Shown here piece after piece: positions 16,605 through 23,683 of a DNA stretch of 64,000 nucleotides (position 1 is the stretch's first letter; each line of letters opens with the position of its first letter). The notes beneath the pieces were generated by a model. The model had not been told where the DNA came from. It was given only the letters and a program-made list of their open reading frames with translations, and did not search any database. Made by a program: the position numbers and the translations under genes. Origin of the DNA: Amorphus coralli DSM 19760. GTDB lineage: Bacteria > Pseudomonadota > Alphaproteobacteria > Rhizobiales > Amorphaceae. The stretch lies in contig NZ_KB894574.1 of NCBI RefSeq assembly GCF_000374525.1, forward strand, positions 248,001-312,000, read 5' to 3'.

Positions 16605-17444
16605 GTGACCGCCCGGGGCCGCTGGCGTACGCTCAATTTCGGACTGCGAACCATCCTCGGCCTGTCGGAGGCCGGTTTCTTCATTCCTCACCGGCATGCT
16701 GGGCTGGCGCGCACGGTGGAGCATAACGGTTACGACGCGCTCCGGCCGATCTTCGAGGCCCGCGCCGATGCCATGCGTGCCTTCATCGCCGCCATCGACG
16801 GGCTCGCCGGCGACCTGGACGCCATCGGTGGCGCACCGCCGCCCGAACCGCGCTTCGAACAGGACTGGTTCCCCCGACTGGACGCTGCCGCGCTCTACAC
16901 TCTGGTGCGTGCCGAGGCCCCGGCCCGGATTCTCGAGATCGGGTCCGGCCACTCCACCCGCTTCCTTGCGCGTGCCGTGCGCGATGGCGGGCTTTCAACC
17001 GAGATCGCCGCCATCGATCCAAAGCCGCGCGCCGACATCTCCAAGCTGCCGGTCCGGCTCGACCTGCGTACGCTGCAGGAGGCGGGCAAGATTGGTGGAG
17101 ACCTGGCACCTGGCGACCTGCTGATGTGCGATTCAAGCCACGTGCTGATGCCGGGTACCGATGTCGACATCGTCATCAACCGCATCCTGCCCGGGCTGCC
17201 GTCCGGCGTGGTGGTCGGCTTTCACGACATATTCCTGCCCGCGGCCTACCCGGCCGCCTGGCCCTTTACCGCCTACAACGAGCAGCTTGGCGTCGCGGCG
17301 CTGCTGCAGGGCGGCTACGAGCTGGTATTTTCCAGCGCCTACGCGCTCTCCGCCCTCAGGGAAGAGCTTGATCGCACGGTCATAAGCCGGCTTCCCATCC
17401 AGGATGGCGCGCGGGAATCCCTCATTCTCCTGCGCAAGCTCTGA
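16605..17444 (+). CDS. class I SAM-dependent methyltransferase (Methyltransf_24-like)
   Basis: A 279-aa protein starting at GTG 16605, which is preceded by AGGAG at 9-bp spacing; the frame upstream overlaps the ArsR gene and is not protein-like. SAM-binding motif I is ILEIGSGHSTRFLARA (about residue 107). A later acidic motif, LLMCDSSH, and GVVVGFHDIF fit the Methyltransf_24/cephalosporin-hydroxylase-like fold. The substrate is unknown; relatives modify saccharides or antibiotics. Co-direction with the ArsR regulator is suggestive only. Confidence 0.78.
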   Translation: MTARGRWRTLNFGLRTILGLSEAGFFIPHRHAGLARTVEHNGYDALRPIFEARADAMRAFIAAIDGLAGDLDAIGGAPPPEPRFEQDWFPRLDAAALYTLVRAEAPARILEIGSGHSTRFLARAVRDGGLSTEIAAIDPKPRADISKLPVRLDLRTLQEAGKIGGDLAPGDLLMCDSSHVLMPGTDVDIVINRILPGLPSGVVVGFHDIFLPAAYPAAWPFTAYNEQLGVAALLQGGYELVFSSAYALSALREELDRTVISRLPIQDGARESLILLRKL

Positions 17445-17523
17445 GGCGTTTTCGGGAAAGGAGCACCCGGTTTCCGCCCGCGACCGCTTCAGCTCCAGCC
17501 GAAGTAGCCGCGCTCCCTCCCAC

Positions 17524-17557
17524 GAAAAACGGCCGCCCCCACCAGGGGACGGCCGTT
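17524..17557 (-). terminator. intrinsic terminator of the 1-Cys peroxiredoxin gene
   Basis: A 13-bp arm pair at 17528-17540 and 17545-17557 (AACGGCCG...CCCC with one mismatch) with an ACCA loop. Read on the minus strand it ends in GTTTTTCG. It lies 34 bp after the peroxiredoxin stop. Confidence 0.9.
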
Positions 17558-17591
17558 CTGCATCTCTGGCCGGCAAACCGTAGTCGGCCGA

Positions 17592-18227
17592 TCAGTCCTT
17601 CGGCTGCGGCACCAGGCGCAGATAGGGCTTCACAGCCTTCCAGCCGTCCGGGAACTTCTTTTTCGCCTCCTCGTCGGAGACGGACGGCACGATGATGACG
17701 TCCTCACCCGACTTCCAGTTAACCGGCGTCGCGACCTGATGCTTGGCGGTGAGCTGAAGGCTGTCGATGAGTCGCAGGATCTCGTCAAAGTTCCGGCCCG
17801 AGGACGCCGGATAGGCGAAGGTCGCCTTGATCTTCTTGTCCGGGCCGATGATGAACACCGAGCGGACCGTGAACGTGTTGTCCGCGTTCGGATGGATCAT
17901 GTCGTAGAGCGAAGCAACGACCCGGCCCGGATCCGCAATCAGCGGGAAATTCAGTGCGGTGCCCTGGGTCTCCTCGATGTCCTTGGACCAGCGCTCGTGA
18001 TCGTCGAGCGGGTCGACCGACACGCCGAGAACCTTGACGTTGCGCTTGGCGAAGTCGGACTTCAGCTTGGCCGTGTAGCCGAGCTCGGTGGTGCAGACCG
18101 GCGTGAAATCGGCCGGGTGGGAGAACAGGACCGCCCACGAGCCGTCGATATAGTCGTGGAACTTGATCGAACCCTCGGTGGAGTCGACCTCGAAGTCCGG
18201 TGCGGTATCGCCGATAAGCAAAGCCAT
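17592..18227 (-). CDS. 1-Cys peroxiredoxin (Prx6 type)
   Basis: A 211-aa thiol peroxidase. The peroxidatic Cys45 lies in FTPVCTTELG, preceded by the conserved SHPADF strand. The extended C-terminal part (PVNWKSGEDVI, near residue 165) is typical of the Prx6/AhpC-TSA C-terminal domain. No clear resolving Cys is seen, which fits a 1-Cys mechanism reducing H2O2 and lipid peroxides. AAGGAGG lies before the ATG. It has its own terminator and diverges from a second thioredoxin-fold gene 327 bp away. Confidence 0.93.
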   Translation of the reverse strand: MALLIGDTAPDFEVDSTEGSIKFHDYIDGSWAVLFSHPADFTPVCTTELGYTAKLKSDFAKRNVKVLGVSVDPLDDHERWSKDIEETQGTALNFPLIADPGRVVASLYDMIHPNADNTFTVRSVFIIGPDKKIKATFAYPASSGRNFDEILRLIDSLQLTAKHQVATPVNWKSGEDVIIVPSVSDEEAKKKFPDGWKAVKPYLRLVPQPKD

Positions 18228-18554
18228 GAGTGACCTCCTTCACTGCTGTTCCGTCTATGTGGACCTGAATCTGCCGGGCGTCGAGGAAATAGCCGTGCGA
18301 CTTCGCCGCGCGGCGGGGAACGCTATCCTCTCTTGTCCCGCACTGGGGGAACGCCTGCATTTCTGCCTATAGCACGGCCGAGGGCCTGGGTCGCGACCGG
18401 CGAACCCCACGCCTCCGGCGGCGTTGGCTTCACGCCGGTTTGACCGGCGTCCGCAGCCGATCCGACACCCTGCCCTCTGGTATAACGTGCTATGGCACCC
18501 AATGTGCGTCCGATCGAACGGCCGAGCCGAGCCGGCCGACCACAGGAGACCTTC
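18228..18554. other. divergent intergenic region between two peroxiredoxin-type genes
   Basis: This 327-bp region holds no supported gene. A TATAAC hexamer at 18481-18486 could be a -10 box for the plus-strand gene, with only a weak -35 in place. The AAGGAGG at 18233-18239 on the minus strand belongs to the 1-Cys peroxiredoxin. No OxyR-like operator could be recognised by eye. Confidence 0.35.
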
Positions 18555-19085
18555 ATGTCAGACATCACCCCGCTCCTCCCCCGGCAACCCGTTCCCGACC
18601 TGACGCTCCCGCTGGTGGGCGGCGGCACCTGGTCGCTCGATGCCAACAAGGGCGAGAATTTCACCCTCGTCGTGGTCTATCGCGGCCTGCACTGCCCGAT
18701 CTGCAAGCGCTACCTGGGTCAGCTGCAGTCGCTGCTGCCGGAGTTTGAAAAGCGCGGCGTCAGCGTCGTCGCCATTTCCACCGACGACCAGGAAAAGGCC
18801 GAGCAGGCGAAGGCCGACTGGGGTTTGGACCAGCTGTCCGTGGCCTACGGTCTCGACCTTGCCACGGCGCGCAAGTGGGGCCTCTACATTTCGAGCGGCC
18901 GCAACAAGGAGCCCGAGCTGTTCGCCGAGCCGGGCCTGTTCTTCGTGAAGCCAGACGGAACGCTCTATTTCGGCTCGGTCCAGACCATGCCGTTCGCGCG
19001 GCCGCCGCTGGGCGACCTCCCGGGTGCCCTCGATTTCGTCATCCAGAACGACTACCCGGCCCGCGGCGAGGTCGAGACGATCTAG
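18555..19085 (+). CDS. peroxiredoxin-like AhpC/TSA-family protein with CxxC
   Basis: A 176-aa thioredoxin-fold protein starting at ATG 18555 after AGGAG; the upstream extension is not protein-like. The active-site segment GLHCPICKRYL has Cys47 and Cys50, a CPIC pair rather than the P-x-x-C of typical peroxiredoxins. STDDQ near residue 79 and LFFVKPDGTLYFG near 135 are the AhpC/TSA superfamily core. It is probably a thiol-disulfide oxidoreductase or an atypical peroxidase. The IS element is inserted 41 bp after its stop and may have separated it from its original 3' region. Confidence 0.85.
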   Translation: MSDITPLLPRQPVPDLTLPLVGGGTWSLDANKGENFTLVVVYRGLHCPICKRYLGQLQSLLPEFEKRGVSVVAISTDDQEKAEQAKADWGLDQLSVAYGLDLATARKWGLYISSGRNKEPELFAEPGLFFVKPDGTLYFGSVQTMPFARPPLGDLPGALDFVIQNDYPARGEVETI

Positions 19086-19126
19086 CAAATCAAGGAAAAG
19101 GGCGAACCGGGTTTCCGTCCGGAGAG

Positions 19127-19160
19127 CCCCGCACCCTAATTATATACTTGACAAAGCAGG
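19127..19160. repeat. IS1595 element left end: 8-bp target duplication plus 26-bp inverted repeat
   Basis: CCCCGCAC at 19127-19134 is the left target-site copy. The terminal inverted repeat at 19135-19160 begins CCTAATTATATAC and ends AAAGCAGG. It matches the right end at 25 of 26 positions; the one difference is T versus G at position 14. Confidence 0.95.
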
Positions 19161-19199
19161 CCGCAAATCGCACATTCCCATTATCGAAAGGGAACGACG

Positions 19200-20162
19200 A
19201 TGACCGACCTGAACAACCCGATCTTCCAGGACAAGGACAAGGCCCGCGAGCACCTTGAGGCGCTGCGCTGGCCGAATGGCGCGATCTGCCCTCACTGCGG
19301 CAATGCCGATCCTGCGAAGATCCGGGCGCTCCAGGGCAAGTCCCATCGCCCCGGCCTCTATCAGTGCGCCGCGTGCCGTGAGCAGTTCACGGTGACGGTC
19401 GGCACCGTCTTTGAGCGCTCCAAGATCCCGCTGAACAAGTGGCTTCTCGCAACGCACCTGATGGCTGCCAGCAAGAAGGGCATCAGCGCCCATCAGCTTC
19501 ACCGTATGCTCGGCGTTACCTACAAGACCGCATGGTTCATGGCGCACCGCATTCGCGAGGCCATGAAGGACGACAGCTCCGATGGCCCGATGGGTGGCGA
19601 AGGCAAGACCGTCGAGGCGGACGAAACCTATTTCGGCACCAAGGAAGGCCCGGCACCGACCATGACCACCAGCGGCCGTCCGTTCCTCAAGAGCGGCAAG
19701 GCAACACACAAGCGCGCTGTCGTCGCTCTGGTGGAGCGCGGCGGTTCGGTCCGCATGTTCCACGTCGATAAGGCCAACCGCGACAGCGTGCGCGATATCC
19801 TCGTCCGCAACGTCTCGCGTGACACCACGCTCTATACGGACGAAAGCCGCCTCTACACGATCACCGGCCGCGAGTACCGCGAGCACCACACTGTGAAGCA
19901 CTCCGCTGGCGAGTACGTGCGCGGCGTGGTCCATACCAACACGATTGAGAACGTGTTCTCAGTGTTCAAGCGCGGCATGAAGGGCGTCTATCAGCACTGC
20001 TCTGAGAAGCACCTGCACCGCTACCTCGCCGAGTTCGGCTTCCGCTACAACAATCGCGTTGGCCTCAAGGTCAGCGATTGGGAGCGCTCGGATCGCATCC
20101 TTAAGCGCATCGAGGGCAAGCGCCTCACCTATCGGCGGACTGACGAAGCCGCGCACGCTTAG
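19200..20162 (+). CDS. IS1595-family transposase
   Basis: A 320-aa transposase. An N-terminal zinc ribbon (CPHCGNAD near residue 31, second knuckle CAACR near 58) is followed by the ISXO2-like DDE/DDN-type domain. Blocks include VEADETYFG, YTDESRLY and TNTIENVFSVFKRGMKG, the last two supplying the second Asp and the Asn/Glu motif. The ATG follows GGGAACGACG. The frame ends with TAG at 20160, after which 37 more Lys-rich codons stay open. The usual family end (KRLTYRR) is already present, so the protein is complete. Confidence 0.95.
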   Translation: MTDLNNPIFQDKDKAREHLEALRWPNGAICPHCGNADPAKIRALQGKSHRPGLYQCAACREQFTVTVGTVFERSKIPLNKWLLATHLMAASKKGISAHQLHRMLGVTYKTAWFMAHRIREAMKDDSSDGPMGGEGKTVEADETYFGTKEGPAPTMTTSGRPFLKSGKATHKRAVVALVERGGSVRMFHVDKANRDSVRDILVRNVSRDTTLYTDESRLYTITGREYREHHTVKHSAGEYVRGVVHTNTIENVFSVFKRGMKGVYQHCSEKHLHRYLAEFGFRYNNRVGLKVSDWERSDRILKRIEGKRLTYRRTDEAAHA

Positions 20163-20284
20163 GCAAAAGGCGAGGAAGCTCGCCCGAAGAAGGCGCGCAA
20201 GGAAAAACCGTCCACAGAGATCAAAGCCAGAACGTCCAGCGGACTCGCCTTCCAGCAAGAATCACGTAAGTCTTAATTCGGCAG

Positions 20285-20371
20285 CTCCGAAACCGGCCAC
20301 GGGACCGCGCCCAATGAGGCGGGGCGCAATCCCGCGTGCCCGGTCAAGCCGGGGAGCAACCCGGCCGGAGG
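20285..20371 (+). ncRNA. predicted structured RNA leader inside the IS1595 element
   Basis: Downstream of the transposase the plus strand can fold into a compact junction. CCGGC (20293-20297) pairs with GCCGG (20364-20368). Inside are an arm CACGGGA/TCCC-GC-GTG (20298-20304 with 20330-20338), a hairpin GCGCCC/GGGCGC (20307-20312, 20322-20327) and a hairpin CCCGG/CCGGG (20339-20353). Alternatively CTCCG (20285-20289) pairs with CGGAG (20366-20370), which contains most of the Shine-Dalgarno of the next ORF. This suggests a cis-acting leader controlling that ORF. The folding was done by eye; no known RNA family was recognised. Confidence 0.45.
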
Positions 20372-20378
20372 AATGAAC

Positions 20379-20489
20379 ATGCTGCAATGTTCATTGCCTA
20401 AGGCTGTACACGTCACATGCTACGTGCGTGTACGGAACGGACAGACAGAGTTTGTCCGAGAGCACTGCCGAAGCTACCCAAAGAGGTAG
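20379..20489 (+). CDS. 36-aa small protein, passenger of the IS1595 element
   Basis: ATG at 20379 preceded by a perfect GGAGG (20367-20371) at 7-base spacing; stop TAG at 20487. The product is basic and Cys-containing, opening MLQCSLPKAVHV and closing FVREHCRSYPKR. The V-x-x-Y-x-R ... FV-x-x-H-x-RS-x-P spacing resembles a short motif I have seen in many small bacterial proteins; this is recollection and unchecked. An intrinsic terminator follows 16 bp after the stop. The start codon itself lies in a 9-bp hairpin (20372-20395), so translation may be gated. Function is unknown. Confidence 0.55.
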   Translation: MLQCSLPKAVHVTCYVRVRNGQTEFVREHCRSYPKR

Positions 20490-20505
20490 CACCGACCCCA
20501 ACCTT

Positions 20506-20532
20506 GACCCCGCTTCGGCGGGGTCTCTTTTT
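20506..20532 (+). terminator. intrinsic terminator of the small-protein transcript in the IS element
   Basis: A perfect 8-bp stem GACCCCGC / GCGGGGTC with a TTCG tetraloop, followed by TCTTTTT. Plus strand only; the opposite side lacks a T tract. Confidence 0.92.
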
Positions 20533-20576
20533 ATGCGGCCAGCATAAACCGGATTCGCGGTACGCCAACAGCGGAA

Positions 20577-20735
20577 TTATCCGCCAGACTTCTCCCCCTT
20601 CGGCTTCTCTTTGCCCTTCGGCTTTCCGCCCTTAGGATCGGGCGGGGTTTGAAGCAGGCGACGCAATACGTCGTCGCGCCTTTCCTGCTCATCTTTGCGC
20701 GGAGAGTTCGCCATGGATTTCGAAGCGTCCGCCAT
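20577..20735 (-). CDS. possible Lys-rich small protein, minus strand within the IS element
   Basis: A 52-aa open frame from ATG 20735 (or 45 aa from ATG 20714). The product has a charged helix (KDEQERRDDVLRRLLQ), then TPPDPKG, then a Lys/Gly-rich tail. The helix plus TPP-P plus basic tail resembles small accessory proteins I have seen in mobile elements. Against it: no good Shine-Dalgarno is present, and its 5' end overlaps the start of the divergent 208-aa gene. It may be real or a chance frame. Confidence 0.4.
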   Translation of the reverse strand: MADASKSMANSPRKDEQERRDDVLRRLLQTPPDPKGGKPKGKEKPKGEKSGG

Positions 20736-21339
20736 CTTCGGGATTGATAGGGATCGCGTTCCGCGAGCAGTCGGACGCGCCACGATAGCTTGGAACAACG
20801 TATCCTTCTCCGTCTATCAGCTCTTTCAGTTCCTGAGCGGGCTTGACGAGGAGTCCGCGAAAGCAGCCTTCTTCTGTATCACATCAGACCGCTCACAGCG
20901 CGACATGCTGGGCGCGCTTGTTGAGACCCGCCTCAAGCGGAAAAATGCCGCCGCCGCCAAACAGGCGATGACGATACTCGGCAAAATAAATGGCCTCTCC
21001 GGGCGGCGAAACGATATTCTTCATATCGTCTTTATGGACGATCATGACCCTAAAAGTGTTCACCCATTTCATGAGAGAGGCCACATAAAGGGTAAGTCCG
21101 GAGAAGAACTTGTATCCTCGATTGATAGCCTGACGGACGCCTGCCTGCAAGTTTCGAACGACTTACTGCAAATCACAATCGATCTTCTGAAAGAGAAGAG
21201 AGATCAGCAGACTCTAATCGAAGTACTTCGGACATATACGCCTCCACCAGCGTCGGCAGGAGCGTCCAATCCGATGGGACTCGGTCTCCTAGGCTTTCTT
21301 GCCACCACTGACAGCTCTCCCGAAAAAGATCCTGAGTAG
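20713..21339 (+). CDS. unknown 208-aa passenger protein of the IS1595 element
   Basis: ATG at 20713 has GGAGA 7-8 bases upstream; a TTG at 20695 is an alternative. The sequence is mixed alpha-helical, with a conserved-looking N-terminal block (GRATIAWNNVSFSVYQLFQFLSG) and a later SGRRNDILHIVF segment, then a disordered Pro/Ser tail. There is no signal peptide, no zinc motif and no recognised catalytic motif. Its base composition and codon use are markedly more AT-rich than those of the surrounding chromosome, which fits transfer with the transposon. Cargo roles such as defence or regulation are possible but unsupported. Confidence 0.7.
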   Translation: MDFEASAIFGIDRDRVPRAVGRATIAWNNVSFSVYQLFQFLSGLDEESAKAAFFCITSDRSQRDMLGALVETRLKRKNAAAAKQAMTILGKINGLSGRRNDILHIVFMDDHDPKSVHPFHERGHIKGKSGEELVSSIDSLTDACLQVSNDLLQITIDLLKEKRDQQTLIEVLRTYTPPPASAGASNPMGLGLLGFLATTDSSPEKDPE

Positions 21340-21389
21340 TCCCCTCAAATCGAATGCCGGCCTGTCGGCCATTTGATTCGCACATCTCA

Positions 21390-21423
21390 CCTGCTTTGTC
21401 ACGTATATAATTAGGCCCCGCAC
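21390..21423. repeat. IS1595 element right end: 26-bp inverted repeat plus 8-bp target duplication
   Basis: The repeat at 21390-21415 reads CCTGCTTTGTCACGT and onward, the complement of the left end with one mismatch. CCCCGCAC at 21416-21423 repeats the left target copy exactly. Confidence 0.95.
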
Positions 21424-21428
21424 CGTTC

Positions 21429-21454
21429 GGAAGCCGGCCCTCGGGCCGGCTTCC
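21429..21454 (-). terminator. strong hairpin after thiY (terminator-like)
   Basis: A perfect 12-bp inverted repeat GGAAGCCGGCCC / GGGCCGGCTTCC separated by 2 bases, 16 bp downstream of the thiY stop. No T tract follows, so it may act as an mRNA 3' stabiliser or need Rho. The IS target site ends only 5 bp away. Confidence 0.55.
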
Positions 21455-21470
21455 TCGATCTTGACCGCCG

Positions 21471-22412
21471 CTACGGTAGCTGGACCGCAAAGCGGTCCAC
21501 CGGAACGGTGTCCTTCACCAGGCCGCGCTCCTTCATGAAGGTGCCGAAGCGCTCGTAGCGGGCGATATCGAGCGCCGACGGGCGCAGCGCGAAGCGGCGC
21601 AGCGTGTCGCGGAAGGCTTCCCGGTTGAGCTCGTCGTCGAGATCCGGATACGCCTCAAGGAAGACGGCCAGCGCCTCGTCCGGGTGATTGGTCTGCCAGG
21701 TCACCGCCTTCTCGATGGCGGCCAGGAAGGCGGCCATCGCGGGCTCCTCGAGCCGGTCGTTGCGGGCGACGAAGATCAGCTCGTCATAAGTCGGCACGCC
21801 GTGCTCTTCCGGATAGAAGGCGACGCCCTCCGCACCCTCAAGCCGCAGCTGGGTGAACTCGAAATTCCGGTAGGCGCCGATCACCGCATCCACCTGCCGG
21901 GACATCAGGGCAGGCGTCAGCGAGAAGTTCACGTTGACCAGGGTGACGTCGTCGATGGACAGGTCAACCGAGCCGAGCATCGCTTCCAGGAGCGCATCCT
22001 CGAAACCGGCGACGGAATAGCCCACCGTCTTGCCCTTGAGATCCTCGAGCGTCTCGATGGAGCCGCCCTTGAGCGCGACGAGCGTGTTCAGCGGCGTTGC
22101 GACCAGGGTTCCAATGCGCGTCAGCTCCAGCCCTTCCTCGACCTGCTGGTAGAGGTTGGGCTGGTAGGTGATTGCGATATCACCCTTGCCGGCGGCAACG
22201 AGCCGTGGCGGCGCGCTGGGGTCGGACGGCGTCACCAGCTCGATCTCGAGACCCTGATCGGCGAAGAACCCTATTTCCTGAGCAACGACCAGCGGTGCGT
22301 GGTCCGGGTTCATGTACCAGTCGAGAAGCACGGTCAGCTTGGTGGTCTGCGCCGCCGCCGGAGCGGCGAAGGCCAGGGCTGCGGCAAGCGCCGCGGTGGC
22401 GAGGCGATACAT
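21471..22412 (-). CDS. thiY: periplasmic thiamine-pyrimidine-precursor binding protein
   Basis: A 313-aa NMT1/THI5-like solute-binding protein with a signal peptide (cleavage after AAAQ, about residue 22). The mature part opens LTVLLDWYMNPDHAPL, and DLKGKTVGYSV (about residue 124) is a family hallmark. The gene follows thiX in a unit headed by a TPP riboswitch, which supports binding of formylaminopyrimidine or HMP-type precursors. It is the last gene of the unit. Confidence 0.9.
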   Translation of the reverse strand: MYRLATAALAAALAFAAPAAAQTTKLTVLLDWYMNPDHAPLVVAQEIGFFADQGLEIELVTPSDPSAPPRLVAAGKGDIAITYQPNLYQQVEEGLELTRIGTLVATPLNTLVALKGGSIETLEDLKGKTVGYSVAGFEDALLEAMLGSVDLSIDDVTLVNVNFSLTPALMSRQVDAVIGAYRNFEFTQLRLEGAEGVAFYPEEHGVPTYDELIFVARNDRLEEPAMAAFLAAIEKAVTWQTNHPDEALAVFLEAYPDLDDELNREAFRDTLRRFALRPSALDIARYERFGTFMKERGLVKDTVPVDRFAVQLP

Positions 22413-22448
22413 CGGGCAGTCTCCCTTTCGTCTTGATCTAAGTTGGAG

Positions 22449-23198
22449 CTAGAGGGTTTCGGGCGCCCACGGCGCCAGCCGCCTGGCCGCGGCATCGACG
22501 CCAAGCCGAAGCGCCACCGCCATGGTGGCGAGGCAGAACAGCGCAGCGAACAGAACGTCGGACTGCAGCCGGGCATTGGCCTGCAGCATCACGAAGCCGA
22601 GGCCGGCGGACGAACCGACCCATTCGCCCACCACCGCGCCGATCGGAGCGACGGCGGCGGCGACCTTCAGGCCGGAGAGAAGGCTCGGCAGGGCGGCCGG
22701 CATGCGGAACAGGGCGAGCGTCTGCAGCGGGCCGGCCCGGTTGAGCCGGGCCAGATCGATCAGGCCCGGATCGGTGCGCGACAGCCCGTCATGAAAGGCG
22801 GAGGCGACGGGGAAGTAGATGATCAGCGTCGCCATCACGATCTTCGAGGCCATGCCATAGCCGAACCACAGCACCAGCAGCGGCGCGATGGCGAACACCG
22901 GCAACGCCTGGGTGACGATCACCGCCGGCAGGATCAGGCGCCGCGCCAACGGTACCGCGCTCATGGCGAGCGCCGTGGCCGCACCCAGCAACGATCCGAT
23001 GACGAAGCCCAGCAGGATCTCCGACAGGGTCACGAGCGTGTTGTCGAGGAGATAGGCGCCGCGCTCCTGGAAGGCGCCCGCCACCCGTACGGGCGACGGC
23101 AGGATGAAGGCCGGCAGCGCGAACACGCGCACCACCGCCTCCCACACCAGGAGCAGGCCGACCGTCACCAGGACGGCACGCAGGAAGGATCGGGCCAT
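22449..23198 (-). CDS. thiX: ABC transporter permease for thiamine precursor
   Basis: A 249-aa inner-membrane permease with about six helices and an EAA-type loop (LFRMPAALPSLLSGLKVA, near residue 185). It has the length and architecture of ThiX/SsuC permeases. It lies between the TPP riboswitch and thiY. The cognate ATPase gene thiZ is not adjacent, so it must be encoded elsewhere or shared. The ATG at 23198 has no obvious Shine-Dalgarno; a 42-codon frame ending 18 bp upstream could supply coupling. Confidence 0.9.
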   Translation of the reverse strand: MARSFLRAVLVTVGLLLVWEAVVRVFALPAFILPSPVRVAGAFQERGAYLLDNTLVTLSEILLGFVIGSLLGAATALAMSAVPLARRLILPAVIVTQALPVFAIAPLLVLWFGYGMASKIVMATLIIYFPVASAFHDGLSRTDPGLIDLARLNRAGPLQTLALFRMPAALPSLLSGLKVAAAVAPIGAVVGEWVGSSAGLGFVMLQANARLQSDVLFAALFCLATMAVALRLGVDAAARRLAPWAPETL

Positions 23199-23408
23199 GA
23201 CGCGGGTCGCTGGCGGCTAGGCCGGAACCCGGGCGGCTGCGGGTGCGGCCGACAGCGGCGTGACCACGCGTGGACGCACCGTCACAGCAACGGCGCAACG
23301 AGCCCTGTCGGGCGGGCGGTGGCAGGCGGGGAAGACAAGGCGCATGGGATCTACCGTCCTGAAACGTCGGAATCGGAAGACCCGGGATGACGAGCGGTCG
23401 GCAGGTGT

Positions 23409-23550
23409 CCGTCCCTTCGCCGGTATGACCCGGATCAGGTTCAAAGGGTTCGGCACACCGGGCGCCATCTCAGCTCGCCAAAGCCTGTCCGCACGGCCAG
23501 GCCGTGCGGGACATGCTCCACGTCAAATGGGGCGAGCACCCCTCGGAACG
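23409..23550 (-). promoter_or_regulatory. TPP riboswitch (THI element) of the thiXY unit
   Basis: On the minus strand the conserved core is readable in order: GAGGGGTGCTCG, GCTGAGATGG, then CCCTTTGAACCTGATC, GGGTCATACCGGCGAAGGGA. These are the invariant THI-box segments of P2, P4 and P1. A GC-rich hairpin (GTCCCGCACGGCC) fills the variable P3 arm. It lies about 210 bp before thiX and should repress expression when thiamine pyrophosphate is abundant. Confidence 0.95.
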
Positions 23551-23616
23551 CGTTGATTGTTGCCCGATCCGGTCCGCTTTCGCAAGGGGCCGGACCGCAA
23601 GCCACTCTACCCACAC

Positions 23617-23649
23617 GAAAAAGGGCCGGCCCGTTGCCGGACCGGCCCT
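23617..23649 (-). terminator. intrinsic terminator of the 663-aa gene
   Basis: An 11/12-bp stem (AGGGCCGGCCCG at 23622-23633 with CGGACCGGCCCT at 23638-23649) and TTGC loop. Read on the minus strand it ends in TTTTTC. Confidence 0.9.
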
Positions 23650-23683
23650 CTGTCAACTCAAAGCCCAGAGGGCACCGCCGGCC

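Larger units (their letters stand above)
19135..21415 (+). mobile_element. complete IS1595-family transposon with passenger genes (2,281 bp)
   Basis: Both ends are intact, with 26-bp terminal inverted repeats (25/26 match) and a perfect 8-bp target duplication, the duplication length usual for IS1595. The transposase is full length. About 1.2 kb of extra DNA follows it before the right end. That DNA includes a structured leader with a 36-codon ORF and terminator, a possible minus-strand small gene, and a 208-aa unknown protein. Base composition in the right part is clearly more AT-rich than the host DNA. Intact ends and an identical duplication suggest recent insertion, between a peroxiredoxin-like gene and the thiY terminator hairpin. 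Confidence 0.93.

Noticed and set aside
22443-23390. Plus-strand frame opposite thiX
   Set aside because: Gln/Arg/His-rich composition typical of an antisense shadow of a membrane-protein gene.
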